Below, in pieces: positions 6,315 to 7,426 of a DNA stretch of 7,426 bases. The notes beneath the pieces were generated by a model. The model was given only the letters and a program-made list of their open reading frames with translations. It had not been told where the DNA came from and did not search any database. The stretch spans positions 1-7,426 of the forward strand of contig CAJJOO010000065.1 in NCBI GenBank assembly GCA_905193395.1, in the 5' to 3' direction. Positions within the stretch are counted from its first letter, which is position 1. Each line of letters starts with the position of its first letter. Both the position numbers and the translations under genes were made by a program. The DNA comes from an uncultured Porphyromonadaceae bacterium. Lineage in GTDB: Bacteria; Bacteroidota; Bacteroidia; Bacteroidales; Muribaculaceae.

Positions 6315-7374
6315 ACCTAATATAAGCACATTGGCCCATAATGATTGTTGTGGTTGCCATGCATGTGGAGATGCATGTCCGACCCAATGCATCAGTTTCA
6401 AAAAGGATGACGAAGGTTTCCTTTATCCCGAAGTAGATGAGTCAAAATGCATCCATTGTGGGAAATGCGTATCTTGTTGTCCTGAGTTTAATCCACGCTA
6501 CAATGACGCCGTAAAAAGTGCCATGGCTGCTTATGCCTCATCTCCGGATGCGCGGCAGGCCGGTTCGTCCGGAGGTTTGTTCGGCGTATTTTCCTCCCTT
6601 ATTATTCAAAAGGGAGGAAAGGTATGGGGAGCGGCATTTGACAAGAATTTAAAACTTAAGCATACATGCGCAACTACACTTCAAGAAGTTGAGCCCTTGC
6701 TTCGTTCAAAATATTTGCAAAGTGATACCTCCGGATGTTACAGGCAGATAAAAGAAGATTTAAAATGCGGTATATTAACGCTTTTTGCCGGAACGCCCTG
6801 TCAATGCAACGCTCTGCGTAATTTCATCGGGTCAAACGACGACAACCTATATCTCGTTGATATAATCTGTCACGGAGTCCCATCTCAAGATTTATTTGAC
6901 AGGTCTATTAAGTGGTTCGAAGAGAAAAATGGCTGTAAGATTAAACAATTTGCTTTCCGATCCAAATATAAAGGGGCTTTGCATCCTCAAGCATTTTCAT
7001 TCATTTGTGAAAAAAACGGTAAAAATAAACAGATAAACGGACTCCACTATCAATTCCCATTTTATTTCGGATTCCAGAAATATATCACTCTAAGACCGTC
7101 TTGCTATAAATGCAAATGGACTAGACCGGAACGGACCGCTGATTTAACTCTCGGAGACTTTTGGGGCATAGAGAAATTCGATTCCAATCTTGACCCCAAA
7201 AAGGGACTTTCGGAAGTGCTTGTTAATACTTCAAAGGGGCAATCCTTGATACAAGAAGCAATTAAGAATGGACTTATCTGGCATAAGTCATTCCCATTCG
7301 ATGAAGTAGCCTCCGGTAACGGTTGCCTACACTCACCGACCCAACTTAAACCGGAGCGTGCCGAATTGTTTTGA
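6304..7374 (+). CDS. Two-[4Fe-4S] ferredoxin-type FrhB-like protein (coenzyme F420 hydrogenase beta subunit family)
   Basis: A 356-residue protein with an N-terminal double ferredoxin domain and a C-terminal FrhB-type domain. The two [4Fe-4S] motifs are Cys15-x2-Cys18-x2-Cys21-x3-Cys25-Pro and Cys49-x2-Cys52-x2-Cys55-x3-Cys59-Pro. FrhB-family hallmarks follow: GSSGGLFG (87-94), SKYLQSD (135-141), FAGTPCQCNALR (161-172), ICHGVPS (188-194), SCYKCKW (266-272) and LTLGDFWGIE (281-290). Related proteins occur in many capsule loci, often beside polysaccharide pyruvyl transferases, but their reaction there is, to my knowledge, not settled. A flavin- and iron-sulfur-dependent electron transfer step is a reasonable inference. 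Bacteroidota are not known to make F420, so that cofactor is unlikely. The ATG at 6304 overlaps the upstream stop by 11 bases and is preceded by AAGAGAAAG. The end at KPERAELF is abrupt and may lack a short C-terminal tail seen in relatives. An 11-bp hairpin lies inside the gene at 6590-6620. Confidence 0.9.
   Translation: MVNKPNISTLAHNDCCGCHACGDACPTQCISFKKDDEGFLYPEVDESKCIHCGKCVSCCPEFNPRYNDAVKSAMAAYASSPDARQAGSSGGLFGVFSSLIIQKGGKVWGAAFDKNLKLKHTCATTLQEVEPLLRSKYLQSDTSGCYRQIKEDLKCGILTLFAGTPCQCNALRNFIGSNDDNLYLVDIICHGVPSQDLFDRSIKWFEEKNGCKIKQFAFRSKYKGALHPQAFSFICEKNGKNKQINGLHYQFPFYFGFQKYITLRPSCYKCKWTRPERTADLTLGDFWGIEKFDSNLDPKKGLSEVLVNTSKGQSLIQEAIKNGLIWHKSFPFDEVASGNGCLHSPTQLKPERAELF
6590..6620 (+). repeat. 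Perfect 11-bp inverted repeat with 9-base loop inside the FrhB-like gene
   Basis: TTTCCTCCCTT at 6590-6600 is the exact reverse complement of AAGGGAGGAAA at 6610-6620, separated by the AT-rich loop 6601-6609. In RNA the stem could extend by one U-G pair. It lies within codons for the start of the FrhB domain. No T-run follows, so it is not a standard terminator. The right arm contains a GGGAGG Shine-Dalgarno-like sequence just before an out-of-frame ATG (6624) that opens only five codons. Confidence 0.6.
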
Positions 7375-7426
7375 AGAATCCAAATAGAAACGCACAGATT
7401 TAGCATGAAAACCGCAATATAGAAGA
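7375..7426 (+). other. 52-base tail with no recognisable gene
   Basis: Nothing convincing follows the FrhB-like stop. Reading on in the same frame gives 15 sense codons and then TAG at 7420-7422. An ATG at 7405 in that frame encodes only MKTAI before the stop. No terminator-like hairpin is visible. The next gene of the cluster presumably begins beyond the window. Confidence 0.5.

Noticed and set aside
7104..7406. 100-codon open frame on the - strand at the window end
   Set aside because: Antisense to the conserved C-terminal FrhB motifs, with no recognisable domain.

Overview
The window is an internal piece of a bacterial surface-polysaccharide (capsule, O-antigen or exopolysaccharide) gene cluster. 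All seven convincing genes lie on the + strand, six of them complete. They are packed head to tail with starts and stops overlapping or a few bases apart, as in one long operon. The gene set (RmlD-like/WecB-like precursor pair, EpsG-type polymerase, several glycosyltransferases, TagD-like cytidylyltransferase, Fe-S FrhB-like protein) and the weak Shine-Dalgarno sequences suggest an anaerobic Bacteroidota member, probably of the order Bacteroidales. That assignment is inferred from gene style; there is no rRNA or other marker gene.

Layout. Positions 1-321 hold the C-terminal end of an RmlD-like nucleotide-sugar reductase. It overlaps a UDP-N-acetylglucosamine 2-epimerase-family gene (318-1445). 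Together they look like the last two steps of a UDP-activated 2-acetamido-2,6-dideoxy-L-hexose pathway (L-RhaNAc/L-QuiNAc or L-FucNAc type). Next come a family-4-type glycosyltransferase (1450-2673), an EpsG/Wzy-type membrane polymerase (2673-3707), a second GT-B glycosyltransferase (3704-5005), a 71-bp gap, and a family-2 glycosyltransferase (5077-5901). Then follow a small glycerol-3-phosphate cytidylyltransferase-like protein (5898-6314) and a two-cluster ferredoxin-type FrhB-like protein (6304-7374). The last 52 bases hold no recognisable gene.

How the parts fit. The first two genes would make an activated deoxyamino sugar. Three glycosyltransferases would build the lipid-linked repeat unit, and the EpsG-type protein would polymerise it. 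The TagD-like enzyme suggests a CDP-activated alcohol (for example CDP-glycerol) for a phospho-alcohol decoration or backbone link. The FrhB-like protein suggests a redox step or a partner outside the window. No flippase, initiating phosphosugar transferase, chain-length regulator or phosphoglycerol transferase is present, so the locus continues on both sides.

Base composition changes sharply along the window. The precursor genes are GC-rich, the polymerase is strongly AT-rich, and the later genes are intermediate. This is the usual mosaic look of a polysaccharide locus built by exchange of cassettes. I see no CRISPR array, tRNA, rRNA, insertion sequence or clear factor-independent terminator. 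The least ordinary points are the TagD-like/FrhB-like overlapping pair, the cupin-less reductase end (which bears on which sugar is made), and an 11-bp perfect hairpin inside the FrhB-like gene.
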